From Salvator merianae (lineage: Eukaryota > Chordata > Lepidosauria > Squamata > Teiidae), in assembly GCA_003586115.2 (NCBI GenBank), contig QVOM02000112.1, forward strand, positions 101,817,174-101,881,173: a stretch of 64,000 bases of DNA, in the 5' to 3' direction. Both the position numbers and the translations under genes were made by a program. The notes under the pieces are model-generated. The model worked only from the letters and a program-made list of their open reading frames with translations. It ran no database searches and was not told where the DNA came from. Numbering within the stretch: the stretch's first letter is position 1; every line of letters starts with the position of its first letter. Below, in pieces: positions 31,827 to 44,224 of this stretch.

Positions 31827-32599
31827 AAGCTGAGGTATTGTTACAGTCCAGGCTCCATTCCATCAGGCAAAAGCTTTTGAAAAGAGCAAAGTAAGAACAG
31901 TAAGGGGTATATCTTGGGGAGGAATCCCAAGGGCTAGACCAGGAATGCTGAATTAGATCCCAAGTCTTGAGATTCACCACCTAACTATGCTGAGTTAAGT
32001 ACTGGTAAGTTGCCATAGGTCATAAGAATGCCACACAACATTAGATGTATTCAGGGCTTCCATGATTTCATAATCAATGGCTTATAAAACTGGGATCAAC
32101 TGCCATACCCATGCTTTCTGCTTCTTTGCAGCTCCTTTCCTGTTAGAAAACCAAGCGGCTGCAGCTAAATTTTGACTTAATGTTGATTAATAACTGTCAG
32201 CGTTGGACCTCTTCTTTCAATATTTTCTTCTTTATATTTGATTGAACAGGGCTTGATTTTTTATACATTTTATACATGTATATATTTTATTGACTTCATC
32301 TATTTTTAGCTTTTGTATCTTGTATTCGTCCTTGTGATAATTTTTTAAAAACAGATATAGGATTGCTTTAAAGATGCGGGATAGCAGGATGTCTCAGAAA
32401 TGAAAAGGCAAATGACCGCAGCTACACAGCATATTTTACTGAATAAAACTACAAGGAAAAAACAGTAATTAACTAACTTGTATTTGTGCCAGAACACTGT
32501 AGAGAATTCACTTACTCATATTAACACTCCCAACAAGTCACATTATGTTAATTACTTGCAGATAGCTCACTCAATGGGTTAGAACATATTTCTCAAGAT

Positions 32600-32695
32600 G
32601 CACAAGGACGCAGGCATAGGAACATACATAAAACTCAGCAAGCTGCCTCATTTTCCATCTAGTCTACTCTGCTGGAAGTGGCTTTCAAAAGTCTC
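32600..32695 (+). mobile_element. Squamate SINE fragment
   Basis: GCATAGGAACATACATAAA, CAAGCTGCCTCATTTT, CCATCTAGTCTACTCTG and GGAAGTGGCTTTC follow the recurrent squamate SINE strand reading AGCTGCCTTATACTGAGTC...CTACTCTGACTGGCAGCGG. Confidence 0.55.
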
Positions 32696-32754
32696 AGGCT
32701 GAAGTTATTTTTATTAGTTTCCTTTGTCTTCTTAAATCCCTTTGGAGTTCCTGG

Positions 32755-32935
32755 GTATCCAAGGATCTTACCACTTCCCAGCCAGAAACTCCCATCAGCA
32801 GCCAAGCCACTGCATTCTGTACTAGCTGCAGTTTCCAGATCATTTTCAATGGTAGCCTCATACAGAGTGCATTACAGTAGTCTAATCTGGAGGTTACTAG
32901 AGCATGGATCACCACAGCTAAGCTGTTCCAATCAT
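32755..32935 (-). mobile_element. L2-clade LINE coding fragment
   Basis: Minus-strand translation gives VIHALVTSRLDYCNALCMRL then KLQLVQNAVAWLL, the conserved C-terminal region of L2-type reverse transcriptases (LDYCN and QLVQNAA motifs). Confidence 0.88.
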
Positions 32936-33084
32936 CAGTAAAATAAAAATTAATGTCATCTAGTATGTAGAGAAAACAGAACTTTTTAAAATGCTGAAAT
33001 AGTTCTATTCAAGGTTTTTAAGTTCCCAATTTTAATACGGAATCGATAGTTATATTGCGACGCCATCTATTTGGCAGCCTATTT

Positions 33085-33195
33085 TTATATGCGTATTTTG
33101 AACCCGCCCTTCACTTGGTAATCTTAGGGCAGGTCACATAAAACATTAAGACATCAATAAAAACACAAGTAAAACACCGCACCTCAACCTGCAGG
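33085..33195 (-). mobile_element. L2-clade LINE tail, antisense
   Basis: TATTTTGAACCCGCCCTTCA then CTTAGGGCAGGTCACATAAA is the antisense of the L2 3' untranslated end. Confidence 0.65.
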
Positions 33196-34480
33196 GTAAC
33201 TTAAGGGCGAAGCTAAATGTGTGCATAAATATGTACCTTTATATTGATTTGATTTTGATTTAAATCATTCTGCTCTCTTTAGTATAATGGTATTGTATAA
33301 AAGCATAGATTTAAACATTTCCACAAACATATTTTTGTTTTAACTGAACTTAAATTGAATAGGTCTTAGGAGAATATCTTCCAATGTCTAGTTTCATGTC
33401 TTCTCATTTCTATTTGGTATAGATCTTTAGAAATACTGCCCCACTAAAGGTTGTTCTGTTTGTATAACTGCCTTTGCTCAATTTTATAGCAATTGTTTAT
33501 TCACGTTTTAGCCCTTTGCTCCAGGTTCTTGGCCTTTTCTTGCTTCCCATGATTGTCAGGAATGCTGTTCAGAATGAATAGGGGGCTGCAATGGTATAGA
33601 TAGCATGAGACAATAAACACAGGATTATTTTAAGTCAAAAATCAGTAATACAAGAATTATCCTTCATCTGATCTGTTCCAAGATACAACTGTCCAGCCCA
33701 TCTATCATATTTCAATTTGTATCTACCCTAGTTAAAGAGTAGTAAACTATCTTTTCTGAAAAGATAACATCAAAGGAAAGGAAAAAATTAACATGACTGG
33801 AAAAGGAGATGCTCACTTTTTATTATCAGCAAGCAGTGATTTTTCAAAAAATAAGATCCATTTGTAAGTCAACACTTATTTTTGTAAAAGTATGACACTT
33901 ATATAAAATGCTGTCAAGAGGAAGCCAGATGTGTTTGGAAAGCTTACTATAAGGATTATCATAAATAGCTTTCTAGGGAGGATAAAAGGTTGTAAAAAAA
34001 GGAAAACAGATTGCTCCATTGTCAGTGTAAAGGTAAAGTCAGAAACTGGTGAAAGCTCAAAAGGAATTTTAAAGTGAGAATTTTCTGTTATCAACTCTTC
34101 CTGCAAATGCATAAGGCTTTCTTTTCCTATTGTATGCAGAAACCATGTTACAAACATATGGTCCCTGAAAGACCACTATTATTCCACCACTGTTCATGTA
34201 CCCCAGAAAATAACTCTTCTGTCCCTTATTAGCTTCCATTCAACACCGGCCTGACAATACCTGCCTGACAATAATAAATTCACAAGAAGGGAATGCAGCA
34301 ATTCCTTGGAAAGTAAAGACATAAAATAAAGCATTACTTTAACTGTCCTGAGTCCACACAGAACTGGATGCATTTTTTTCTAGCAGAAGCTTGATAAAAT
34401 TCTGAAGTGACAGAACTGAAGGCCTTCCACACGCTAATTGAAATAACTTTTAACAGGAATCATACAATCACAGAAGCACA

Positions 34481-34610
34481 GGGGGATTCTGCACTGGTCG
34501 GTATACTGGACCAGCAGCGTACTACGAGCCTCCCTTTCACACGTTACGTGTGGAAGGAAGGCTCCTAGTATCCTTGTAGGTCCAGAATACCAGCCAGTGC
34601 AGAATTGACC
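34481..34610. mobile_element. Inverted-repeat MITE, family A, copy 5 (130 bp)
   Basis: The ends GGGGGATTCTGCACTGG and CCAGTGCAGAATTGACC are inverted repeats. ACA flanks both sides (34478-34480 and 34611-34613). The arms GTATACTGGACCAGC and TAGGTCCAGAATACC pair further in. Confidence 0.85.
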
Positions 34611-35249
34611 ACAGAGTAAGAAGGGCCATTTAAGTATATAATACTCTAGTACATGCAAGAACCTAAATCAAAACATCTACAACAAACAGTTATATATTTT
34701 ATCTTTCTGTTCTTGTGACCCTGGGGCCGTTGTGTGAAGGGTGGATAAATTCTTTAAAAAAAAAAAAAAAAGTGGACCGAAGTTGGATTAAAACTTAGGT
34801 GTGACTGGGTCCATTATATATGGCGCCATTCATCCCTATAATTATCTGTTCTTTCTACATTAATTAGAGAACCAGATATCTGACTTACTTTGTCAACGTA
34901 TACTCCCAAACCCCAAAGTTTCTCCTGTGAGCTGTCTATCAAAATGATGTTATTAGCATCTCTCAGGTTTGAGATTCATCTGCTTGCAATCTGAATTCCT
35001 CCCTTGTAATCCTCTAGTATTGTGAGAGTACACATTCTTAACATTAACATTAAACGAGTCAGGTGTTTTGCTTGCTACGTTCACTTTAAATTCTGCTTCT
35101 GATAGAGTTTTAGCAGTATTTGAACTAAGTGAGATGATTAGTCCATATGCAGGACTGTCATCTATATTTTCTTAGGTGATACTGATTCACAACCAAATAT
35201 ATATATATTAATTACTGATGTTTACATGCCTTTTGTGGTAGTATCCTAA

Positions 35250-35694
35250 GGGCCTTTCTGCACAGACCCTTAATCCAGATCAATGGCCTGTGTAGTAGTA
35301 TACATCTGGGACACATATCTGCATATTAGTGTGGATCAAGGAGGCCCAACCCCCTGCTGGTCTGACTCCATCCATATGAAGCAAAGTCTAATCCCTACCA
35401 TGGACCAGCAGGCATGCCTCCCACGTTTGGGACTACCAGGGGCATCTTTTGGTGGCGCACTATAGCATGTCACCAAAAAACACCCCCCCAGAGGCCCCAA
35501 GGCTAGGAACAAATGCTCCTAGCTTTTGGAGATGTGGAGACACAGCTGTGAAGCTCACGTGAGCTTCGCAGCCACACCATGGCCTAATCTGATGGCGCTG
35601 ATCCCACCCACCCTCCCCTGCAATCTGGATCAATAGGCCAGGCTAATCCAGACCCGCTGATCTTGATTTAGAGGAGGTAAGTGCAGAAAGGATC
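35250..35694. mobile_element. Family B long-form transposon (445 bp)
   Basis: The ends GGGCCTTTCTGCACAG and AAGTGCAGAAAGGATC pair. TAA flanks both sides (35247-35249 and 35695-35697). It shares internal blocks with the element at 9433 (ACCCTTAAT, GAGGCCCCAAGGCTAGGAAC) and has no coding capacity. Confidence 0.8.
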
Positions 35695-36654
35695 TAAGAA
35701 TTACTCTTGTTCCTTTGCCTGTTGGGATCTGGCTTGTTCGCCTGCAACTTCTATTTCAGATTTTATTTTTATTCTCACTAAAATAATTCTCAACAAATTT
35801 TGCTTGCATGTGATACTACAGCAATGGTCTTGTAGTAGATGCACTGCCTTTTATCTCTTTTCTTGGAACAAACACTGAAATCTGCTAGCAAGTGACACTT
35901 TTTTTCACAGTGCCACACATATTATGTGCAGCTTATCTGTAGCCAATTCACCTCCTTCTTATGAAGTCAGTCAGGAGTTTATTTGGTCCAGTGAATAGAT
36001 CACTTGTTATCTGATGGACAGTATACTTCATTTCAACATGTAGTGGCAAGAAATCATAACATCTTAGTCCAATAATTAAAGACTGTTTATAAGTGTTGAC
36101 AAGCAGCAAGCCAGATTAAGTTCACAAACACAGAATGCACGAACCCTGAGCGCTCCTAATATTCTCAGTGATTTGTTCTGAGGATGTAAAACTGTACTGG
36201 GAGATTTATACCAGGTAAGATTTGGTAACAATCACTGCTGTGCCAAACATCCACATTTATTTAAGTAAACAAACAATCATTGTTTTGCAATTTATAATGA
36301 GCAAGTCAACCCTTTAATGCCAAAAAATAATAGTTTCCAATAATAACAGGAGGACATATACTGAACCTTTTCCAGTTCTCCTGTTGTGCCTGAGAACTCT
36401 TGACCAAAGACTAAAACTTTGGTCTTATAGTTAATAAGTAGAGAAGGTATAGAATATACTTGCTCAGGGTAGACAAAATTCATGCAAACTAATTTGAGGA
36501 CAGAATTAAGTGTCATGTCTGCACAGAAGAAATTTTCTTTTTCATTGCAAAGTTTTCTGGAAAAAGATACAATTCATAATGCATTGTACTAACAGATGTG
36601 TTCTAGGCCCTAGTCTTACAGTCTTTATTTTTTTGTTTTGACCAAGAATGTGGG

Positions 36655-36805
36655 CATAGTTTATTAGTAAAGCAGCTGCTTTCTATGTGGAATGCTCCAG
36701 GTTCAGAGCCCAGCATCTTCCTGGAAAAAGACAATGCCAAATGACTTCATTATTTTTTTCAAGAAAATTGCAAGGATGCAGCCATAGTGTCACCAAAAAT
36801 AGAGT
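36655..36805 (+). mobile_element. tRNA-derived SINE
   Basis: A tRNA-like head (TAGTTTATTAGTAAAGCAGC) is followed by a B-box-like GGTTCAGAGCC at 36700-36710. The body AATGCCAAATGACTTC, AAAATTGCAAGGATGCA and AGTGTCACC is shared with 52741-52890. Confidence 0.65.
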
Positions 36806-38169
36806 ATTCTTTATCTTTACCTCTGATTCAAAATTACTATTCGGCGAAGTCCAGAGATGTTGTATAAAAATGATGTCAATACATATACGACTGTCCGGGG
36901 GAGGAGCAGGAGGACCTGTATCAGGGGCCTGTGATCTTAAGGGGGCATAGTGGAAGAGATGCTGATATAACATTTTTCAAAATAATCTCTCAAGGACAAG
37001 GGTTTCGGGATCAAAATTTGTCAGGGGGGCCATAATTCTTATGGGCAGCCCTGAATGCAAGCTTGGACTTCCAAAAGAAATGAAATGAAATATCCTGATA
37101 CATGTGTAAAATTTCTGTTGTATGAAACTGATTTTCATCTAAAGTGGTGCAGGGGAATTACAAATCTGAACAAAACAGCACATGCTCAGCTTCTCACATG
37201 GAATGGATTTTTAAGCTATGTAGCCTTAAGTGCTGAGTATTGCTCAATTTATAATCCCACAGTGTCAAATTAAGACATTATTGGTGCAATCCCAACAAAC
37301 AAAACTGCAAACATCAGGTCATTGTCATAAACTGTTAGGATTCCACAATTAAAAAACAGCCAGGAAATATATACCTCATTTATCCTGTCTTGGGTATCTC
37401 TCTACCCTATAATACCATATTCTTACTTTAACGTTCCCTTTCCTGACTTTTTCTGACCAGACAGCATAATGTTTCGTTAACTCAGTTTTACAGCTCAGGT
37501 ACATTCTAGGTCCAAAGTTTAATTCAAAGTTCATAACTGTCAAAAGGTTTAAAAACCAATCACTTCCTTAGACGGATGACCTAGTCAGGTAAAGATGCCA
37601 AATCATGGTGTCTTTTTCAAGAAACTATCCAACTGCCATTAACACATTAGTAAGTTTTCTTCTAAAAATTAAAGGTTTTTTATTAGTAAACAAAAGGTTT
37701 GTGTCTATTTTTGATTTAGATTTATGGTATTATAAAAGTGTGTTCTACTAGAATGCTAAGTATGATTATTTGGGGTACAAATCTTCACCAAGGCCACAAA
37801 GTTTTAATCCTTTGGAGTTTGGAACTACCCCTGTAGGAAGCCTGCAATTACATTTTCTTTTCATCTCAATTTAAAACTCCCAGTATGAACAAAACATGAA
37901 AAATGAAGGTGATATGTTAACTGGCTGAACCAGGGAGCAGTGACTTTGCACGATGCAAGAACAGATTGTGGCGAGTCTTCCTTTCTCTCTCCAGCACAGT
38001 GTGCAGAATAAGAGCGCAATCCAGGAGGATCCTGACCCACTGGACAAGTCTAGCTTTAGTAGCTTTTTTTGTATGTGAGATGTAAACAGAAATAAAAAGA
38101 AGGAAAAAGGAAAAAAAGAAAGAAATTTCTATTGTTTTCTCTAATATAGACCAGGAAAATCACCGAGAT

Positions 38170-38518
38170 CCTCTTGGGAGCTTCTGCTGCTGGTACCACC
38201 AATCATTGAATGTCATCCTGCAGTGTCCCATACCAGGGGCTTCTCTGTGGTAGGGCCCACATTCTGGAATGCTCTTTCTTCAGAAGTTCATGGGATACCT
38301 ACCATTATATATATATTTTTGTCATTATTCAAGAGCCATCTGTTTACCCAAGCAATCCCAATGGGAATGAATGTTTGTCTTCTATCCCTACAAAGGTTTT
38401 AAAGCTGTTTTTATATATTGTTGTTTTAAGTGCTTTTAATATAATTTTGAATTTTTGTAAACCACTTTGAAAATTTTAAAAAGATAAAGTGTTATAAGAA
38501 TGTTTTAAATAAATAAAT
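38170..38518 (+). mobile_element. L2-clade LINE 3' end
   Basis: It contains a WNAL-like block (ACATTCTGGAATGCTCTTTC), then TTGTAAACCACTTTGAAAAT and the tail TTTTAAATAAATAAATATT. Confidence 0.75.
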
Positions 38519-39058
38519 ATTCTAAACGAAAGCTGGCATATAATGGAGAACTGAATGAGCAAATCAAGACCGCTGGTCTCTAAAAGTATACCCACACATA
38601 ATTAAGTTATTCTCCTCATCTCCAGAATAAACTTCATTTTGTTCAAAAGGGATGGTTATGCTCTTCTGAGGTTCAGTTTAAAAACAATGCAAATTTAAAA
38701 GGATTTCTGCATCAGTGCATGAAGAGGAAGCAAACCGTATTAGTATACTGACAACAAGTGGGACCTTTTAATTTATTAAAATGAATGAACACATTTGGGG
38801 AAAAAGTTAAAAAAAATTATTCACAACCTTCCCCATCCCACCAAGTGGAAAATCAATCAGGAGTTAACTATTTTATGTACCATTTTTCACCACATATAGA
38901 ATTCAACATGTAACAGCATATGGATTAGAACTAGTCCTTATGCACCTGTGTGACTTTGTCTATGCTTAGACAAATTATATTTGATGCATTCTAGAGCTGT
39001 GACTTAAGCATTAAGATTTTGATAGAAACAACAGATTTGCACTCTTATCTATTCATAC

Positions 39059-39168
39059 CTTTCCAAGAGCTGCAGCCTGCCTTAAAATACTTTGCTTTAG
39101 ATCATCTGCTTTCTTGGAATGGAAAGAATTCTTTTGACTCTGGATGACAAACACTATTTCTTTTAGTT
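39059..39168 (-). CDS. B3GLCT: B3GLCT exon 4
   Basis: This 110-bp exon has two bases plus 36 codons beginning [20 protein letters not shown] and ending RQAAALGK. It matches human [20 protein letters not shown]...KQAADLTQ (residues 55-90), the first strand and helix of the N-terminal GT-like domain. The donor is AAG|GTATGA. The acceptor CTACACAG is preceded by an ATT/ATG trinucleotide tract instead of a pyrimidine run, which is unusual. It ends in phase 0, as human c.270 does. Confidence 0.97.
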
Positions 39169-39896
39169 CTGTGTAGTAATAATAATAGTAATCATCATTA
39201 TCATCATCATCATTATCACAAGAAAAGAAGAAAATACTGATGCTTCTTCAAGTTAAAATATTTTAGAAGATCAATTATTCAAATAATTAGCAAATAAATA
39301 TTTATAGACCCTAATAAACTCATGAAGACAGTATTTGTTTAACTCCAAGTACAGCATGAACTTGGTTGAAGATGTTTATTATCTACCTACAAACATAGCA
39401 GTTTACAAAAACTTGTAACAAACATTGGACAAATACTGCCAAACTCATATGTGAAGCTCTTTCACGCTTAAAAGAGAAACAGTTATACTTTCTTCAATAA
39501 ATAACCTTATTATTGTATTTTTAAGAACACACTGCACTTATAATTATACTTCAAGAATGAATATCAACATGTATAGTTCTGAAGACAGAAATTGCATTTC
39601 TCAAAAAGTGATTTTTTTCTTTCAATATTAAATTTCAAATGAAATCTTCTTCTCCCTTTTTTCTTCTCTCTCCTATGTTTCCAACAGAATAAAAATATCC
39701 AGCTATATGGATGTGTTCAAACTAAAAATTGCAGTTTAGTTTGTAATGAACAAAAACCACAAGGCAGAAGTCTATGGTTCCCTGACTTGATCACTCCAAT
39801 AACCTAAAAATGTATTCCATAGGACATAAAGGCAATCTGTGAATATGAATGATCCGCATTGTTTTCAAACTGAAATGATTGAAAATGGTTACTTAC
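39169..39896 (-). other. B3GLCT intron 3
   Basis: 728 bp, AT-rich, GTAAGT...CTACACAG. Apart from the trinucleotide tract next to exon 4 I see nothing recognisable. Confidence 0.85.
39178..39219. repeat. Trinucleotide tract beside the exon 4 acceptor
   Basis: Plus-strand AATAATAATAGTAATCATC, then ATTATCATCATCATCATTAT. In gene sense this is an ATG/ATT-rich stretch that ends 9 bp before exon 4, where a polypyrimidine tract would normally lie. Confidence 0.9.
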
Positions 39897-39936
39897 CTTT
39901 GCTTATTTTACTTAAGTTTCCCCTTTTTTCAGGTGT
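39897..39936 (-). CDS. B3GLCT: B3GLCT exon 3
   Basis: This 40-bp micro-exon reads TPEKRGNLSKISK and then a single G that joins AA of exon 4 to make Glu. The human counterpart, DLEKSGISRKNDI plus one base, has the same length and phase. The acceptor is TTATTAATACAG and the donor AAAG|GTAAGT is strong. The exon encodes a charged, low-conservation linker between the signal peptide and the GT-like domain. Size, phase and position between exons 2 and 4 make the call firm although the protein is short. Confidence 0.88.
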
Positions 39937-40204
39937 CTGTATTAATAAAACATAAACAATAAAATTTTATACATATAACTAAAACTTTCAAAAAATCATT
40001 AATGTCACCAAATTTTAACACAGGAGAAACTGGAACGAGCATAAAAACAATAGCCAATTTTCAGTACTCAGCATTTATAAAGATCATTTCAAAAACCTGA
40101 GCTTTATATACATTGTTTCAATAAGCCACACAATCCTCCTGTAAAGATGAGCCAGTATTATTTCCACAAATTATTATTTCTATTTAGTATTTGAAGGATT
40201 GGAG

Positions 40205-43200
40205 CTAGAATGCCAGAAGCAGCCCACAGAAAATGTCCATGGGATGGCAAGATATGACAGTGTGATTAAAAGCCTTTTTAAAGAATCGGGATAAGAAGGC
40301 AAAAATAAGGCTTACAGCCATGCCCTGCCTTTGCTGTACCAAAGGTACTGTCCCATCAACTACTACTGAATTTAAAGTCAAAGTCACTAACCCACACTTC
40401 AAAGTATTGCAGTCCAAACCAAATGCCAACACAGACAGAAGAAACTCCAAAATAGATAATATGGGAAGAGTGAAGGGATCCATAGATCCACTTTTGCACC
40501 AATTCACAAACACTTTCCATGTTGCAGCATAAATGGGCTGAGTTGAGGGTCTCCTGGAAGCTAGCAATGTGTGGACTACTTTGACTGACAAACTTAAACC
40601 AAGAATGATACCAGGTTCAGTTGCCAGGTGGTCAGTTTTCAACCACACAAGATCTGGATGAACCATGCCACCCTGTGTCAGAATATCTGGAACTATTGGG
40701 AGATGCTATGGAGGCAATGTGGACTAAGGAGAGGAAACCACATCTTCCATCACCAATAGGGGGCCATGAGAATGACACACAGTCCTTTCCTGCAGGCCCT
40801 CTGTGTCAATGCAGTAATCAGTGCTGCAGGCAGAAATGCATGCAATAGACCCTCCAGCCAGGAATGAAACAGAGTGTCCACCCCCACTGCTAAAGGTTCC
40901 TAATACATAGACAGATATGCCTCTGTCCTGAGAATGGAGACAATTGTACAATGGTCTGCCACTGGGCACACACTTTTTAATTGAATTTATTTGAAAATCT
41001 CAAGGTTTTCAGACTACAACCTGCAGGATCCAGTTCCCCTCATTGACTGCATCTGCAAGAACACTGTCTGCCCTCTTTATATGCAGGGCTAAGAGTGAAA
41101 GGTGAGTTTGCGCTCATTCAAACAGCTGAACTGATAGATGTCGAACAAATGCCCCCTTGGTGGATGATATGTGCCCTGGCAGTGACATTGTTGATCATAC
41201 TAAGACACAATGTTCTTGATTAAAGAAACTCCTTTAGATTCTGAAAGAAAGCAATTTATACCAATTTTCCTTTTCTGAGTAGTCCACAGGTCTGAGGTCA
41301 CCTTGCCCAGGCACTGGCATTCCCACCCAGTCAGAGAAGCATCTGATGTCAAAACCACCCAAGAAAATTCCAACAATCATTGGCCCTTGGACAAACATTG
41401 AACAGGCATCCACAGCTTCAGGCTGATTCTGGCATGGGAAGAGGTCTTAATGATCAATGGAGGGCATCATTAGGCCCAACAACCTGGCTCAATCCATAAG
41501 ATCAGCTGATCCCACCGAAAACAATCTGTGATGCCCTGTCAGATGGCTTGGCAATCTTGTCCAAGGCTGAATTAATTAAACTTTCCAGGGTGTTTGTGCC
41601 AGCCCTGAAGTGATCCGCAAACTTAGAAGGGATTAAATTGCTCTTGGATTGTACAATCAAAAAGCCTAAAGCAGACAGGTGAGTGATAGTCCACTTCACT
41701 TACTGGTAACCTGTCAGTTCTGAGGAACCTAAAAAAACCTTCGTAAAGACCCACTGAGATGAAGATAAGCCAAAGAAGAAGGGTGAGAATTAGATATGAC
41801 TTCCAAAATTAGAAAACTAAAGAAAGCTTCTATTGGAAGGACTTACTCGAACTTATACATATGTATCCTGGAAGTCCATCAAGGCCATAAAATCCCCTAC
41901 TGCTGATCAAATAGATGCAAGGGACTCCATCTTCAACCTCTTGTTCCTAAGCACCTCCACTTCCTGTTCTTTTAGGGACTACAAAGAAGATGGAGTAGAC
42001 TCGTTTACCTACTACCCTCCTCTTGTATAGAGTCCTCATGGTTACTGAGTCCAGGAATGCCTGCTCTGCCCAATGAAGTTCAGATGTGCAAGCTCGAGAA
42101 ACTTGACAGAACTCTATCTGAAGATCACTTGATACAATTTGAACTGCCCACGTCTGCCACCATCAACTTTGAAAAGAAGAACCTTGTCTCAACTGTAGAG
42201 GGCTATACGTAAAGTCTAAGACTAGGGAGGACAAGAATTTGTGGAAGCACAGGACTTGAACTTGGCAGAAAAGGGGTCTGAACATCTACCACCCTGCCTT
42301 GATTGGGACCAAGGGCACCTGCTGCTATTGTCCCTAGAATGAAAGGACTGGAATAGCTGCCTTTGACCAGGCCTACAAAAAGAGGTTTTTAAGGATTTAA
42401 AAAATGACATAGTATGTTTCTTGTCCATATCTACCAGCATACTTGCTATGGCTCCATCTCCAAATAGTCTGATACCCTTGGTAGATTTTTCCAATAAACC
42501 TGACCTACACACCTGGTCTGCTTGGCAGTATTTTAGCCAAACTACCCTCTGTGAAGTGGCAGAATACACAGGTGACCTAACTGAAAATTGGACAGAATCT
42601 ACCAACACTTTTGCAACAAAGGTCCAGGCCTTTGCTAGCTTGAGAATCTTATTCATAAACTATTTTGGAAGCATGGGATCAGCAAGGAGCTCCTATGAAC
42701 ATACTATGGCTACCCTCATGAAAACTGAAATCATAGCTGAGACCTTAAGTGGCAAGGCCAATGCCTCAAAAGGTTTCTTAGCCAGCCAGTTTCTTTTGTT
42801 TGAAAATTCTCTGGGCTGGCATTCTACGTGGTCAGGAGCAACAGAATAAGAAGACAAGAAGGCCACTAGTTCATCAGCCGGATAAGTCATTATGTATTTT
42901 GTATTTTGACCTACCAAACAGGCTCTCTTACCCCTGTGGGAATTCCCAATTACTTCAACCTTCAGTTGGTCTGGAAGTGGCACAATTTTGGTTTTTTTGG
43001 CTATCTTTTTGATCACAAATAGTCAATTAGCCCAGGATGGACAGACTTGGATGAACGGCTAATAATGGATAGAGCTCAAGAAAAAAAGAGAAGTCATCTG
43101 GGTTGAATAGTTTGGTATAATCAGACTCTGGGTTCAAATAGTCAGATGAAATATCAGACCATTCTCCCTCCTTCCTGGCTGATGAGCCATCTGACACATC

Positions 43201-43694
43201 CTCATCTTCCACAATGGGGGGAGGTCTATCATGGAAAGCAATCTCACAGACGCTGTAGTGCACATAATGTACTTAGAGTTCAAATGTTGTTGTATGCCAC
43301 ACAAAACTGTCTGTGGAAATTGCTGTGCCAAAGCATTAATTGTTGTGCCTTGATTGAACTCCTAAAGGATTCAACAAGGGAGGCTTATACGTCAAACATT
43401 TGCTCTGAAGAGTCTTCATCTTCAGATGAGGAGCTGGAGCCCAATACCTGACCAAAAGATAAGAGCTCAGAAACATGGTCCAATTGCCCTTTCCCAGTCA
43501 TACAGTTTTCTAAAGTACGTTTCTGAGGCATAGTGGCAGAGTCTGATTTTAAAACATCAGGGGACACACTAAGGTGGTTAGCATTATTGGGAGAATTTAG
43601 CTGAAAAGCTTGGAAAGAAGGAAGCTGGGGCTAGGAGGTGGAATATAGAAGTAGAAACAAGGTGGGCAGAAACAGAGAAGTAGTGTAGGATAAC
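40205..43694 (-). mobile_element. DIRS-type retrotransposon, copy 1 (3'-truncated)
   Basis: Same orientation as the gene. From high to low coordinate: a Ser/Glu/Asp-rich gag start (LGSSSSSEDEDSSEQ, about 43.4 kb); VEDEDVSDGSSARKEGEWSD then DYTKLFNPDDFSFFLEL (43.1 kb); IRLFGDGAIASMLVDMDKK (42.4 kb); reverse transcriptase VYSIFFVVPKRTGSG, LKMESLASI and LGFLIVQSKSNLIPSKF (42.05-41.6 kb); and a tyrosine-recombinase N-terminal domain LASRRPSTQPIYAATWKVF then NWCKSG (40.5 kb). LASRRPSTxxxYxxxWxxFxxWC is typical of DIRS/Ngaro recombinases. The catalytic C-terminal part is absent. Frames are broken in several places. The left end is set loosely by TAGTGTAGGATAAC. Confidence 0.87.
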
Positions 43695-43751
43695 AAGAGG
43701 CCAGTCAAGGCTCACAGATCCACAGACCTAGGCTCTCTATTGAGCAAATAG

Positions 43752-44178
43752 CCTCATGTGGTGGTCTGCAAACCATGTCCTATGAGGAACGGTTAAAGAA
43801 TCTAGGCATGTTTAGCCTGAAGAAGAGAAGACTGAGAGGAGACATGATAGCTGTTTTCAAGTGTCTGAAGGGCTGTCACAGTGCAGAGGGATTGGCCCTA
43901 TTCTCACTTACACAAGGAAGGAAGGACTAGAAACAACAGGATGAAACTTCAAGGGAGTAGATACAGACTAAATATTAGAAAAAACTTTCTGACAGTGAGG
44001 GCAGTCAGTCAATGGAACATGCTGCCACAGGAGGTGGTGAGCTCTCCTTCACTGGAGGTCTTCCAGCAGAGGCTGGACAAACATCTGTCTGGGATGGTTT
44101 AATGAAACCTTCATTGAGCAGGGGATTGGACTTGATGACCCTGGAGGTCCCTTCCAACTCTATGATTCTATGATTCAT
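43752..44178 (+). mobile_element. CR1 LINE 3' end, sense
   Basis: It contains TATGAGGAACGGTTAAAGAA, GAGGAGACATGATAGCTG, RKNFLTVRAVSQWNMLPQEV in translation, and GGACTTGATGACCCTGGAGG. It ends with two ATTCTATG octamers, the diagnostic CR1 terminus. Confidence 0.95.
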
Positions 44179-44224
44179 GTATCATATGTCAGTTGAAGTC
44201 TCAAAATTTGACAGCTAACATTTG

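Larger units (their letters stand above)
27588..39058 (-). other. B3GLCT intron 4
   Basis: 11,471 bp. It contains L2 fragments, SINE fragments, and family A, B and C transposons. GC-richer 28490-28900 cannot be classified. The stretches 27600-28480, 30220-31440, 33200-34470, 35700-36290 and 37060-38160 are AT-rich with nothing I can identify. Confidence 0.8.

Noticed and set aside
36292..36516. Minus-strand frame with a stretch IPSLLINYKTKVLVFGQEFSG that recalls thioredoxin-like folds
   Set aside because: No active-site motif, no splice context and no convincing family alignment. Probably coincidence.
36921..37051. Possible hAT MITE (CAGGGGCCTGTG ... GGCAGCCCTG)
   Set aside because: The ends are only loosely similar and the 8-bp flanks do not match.
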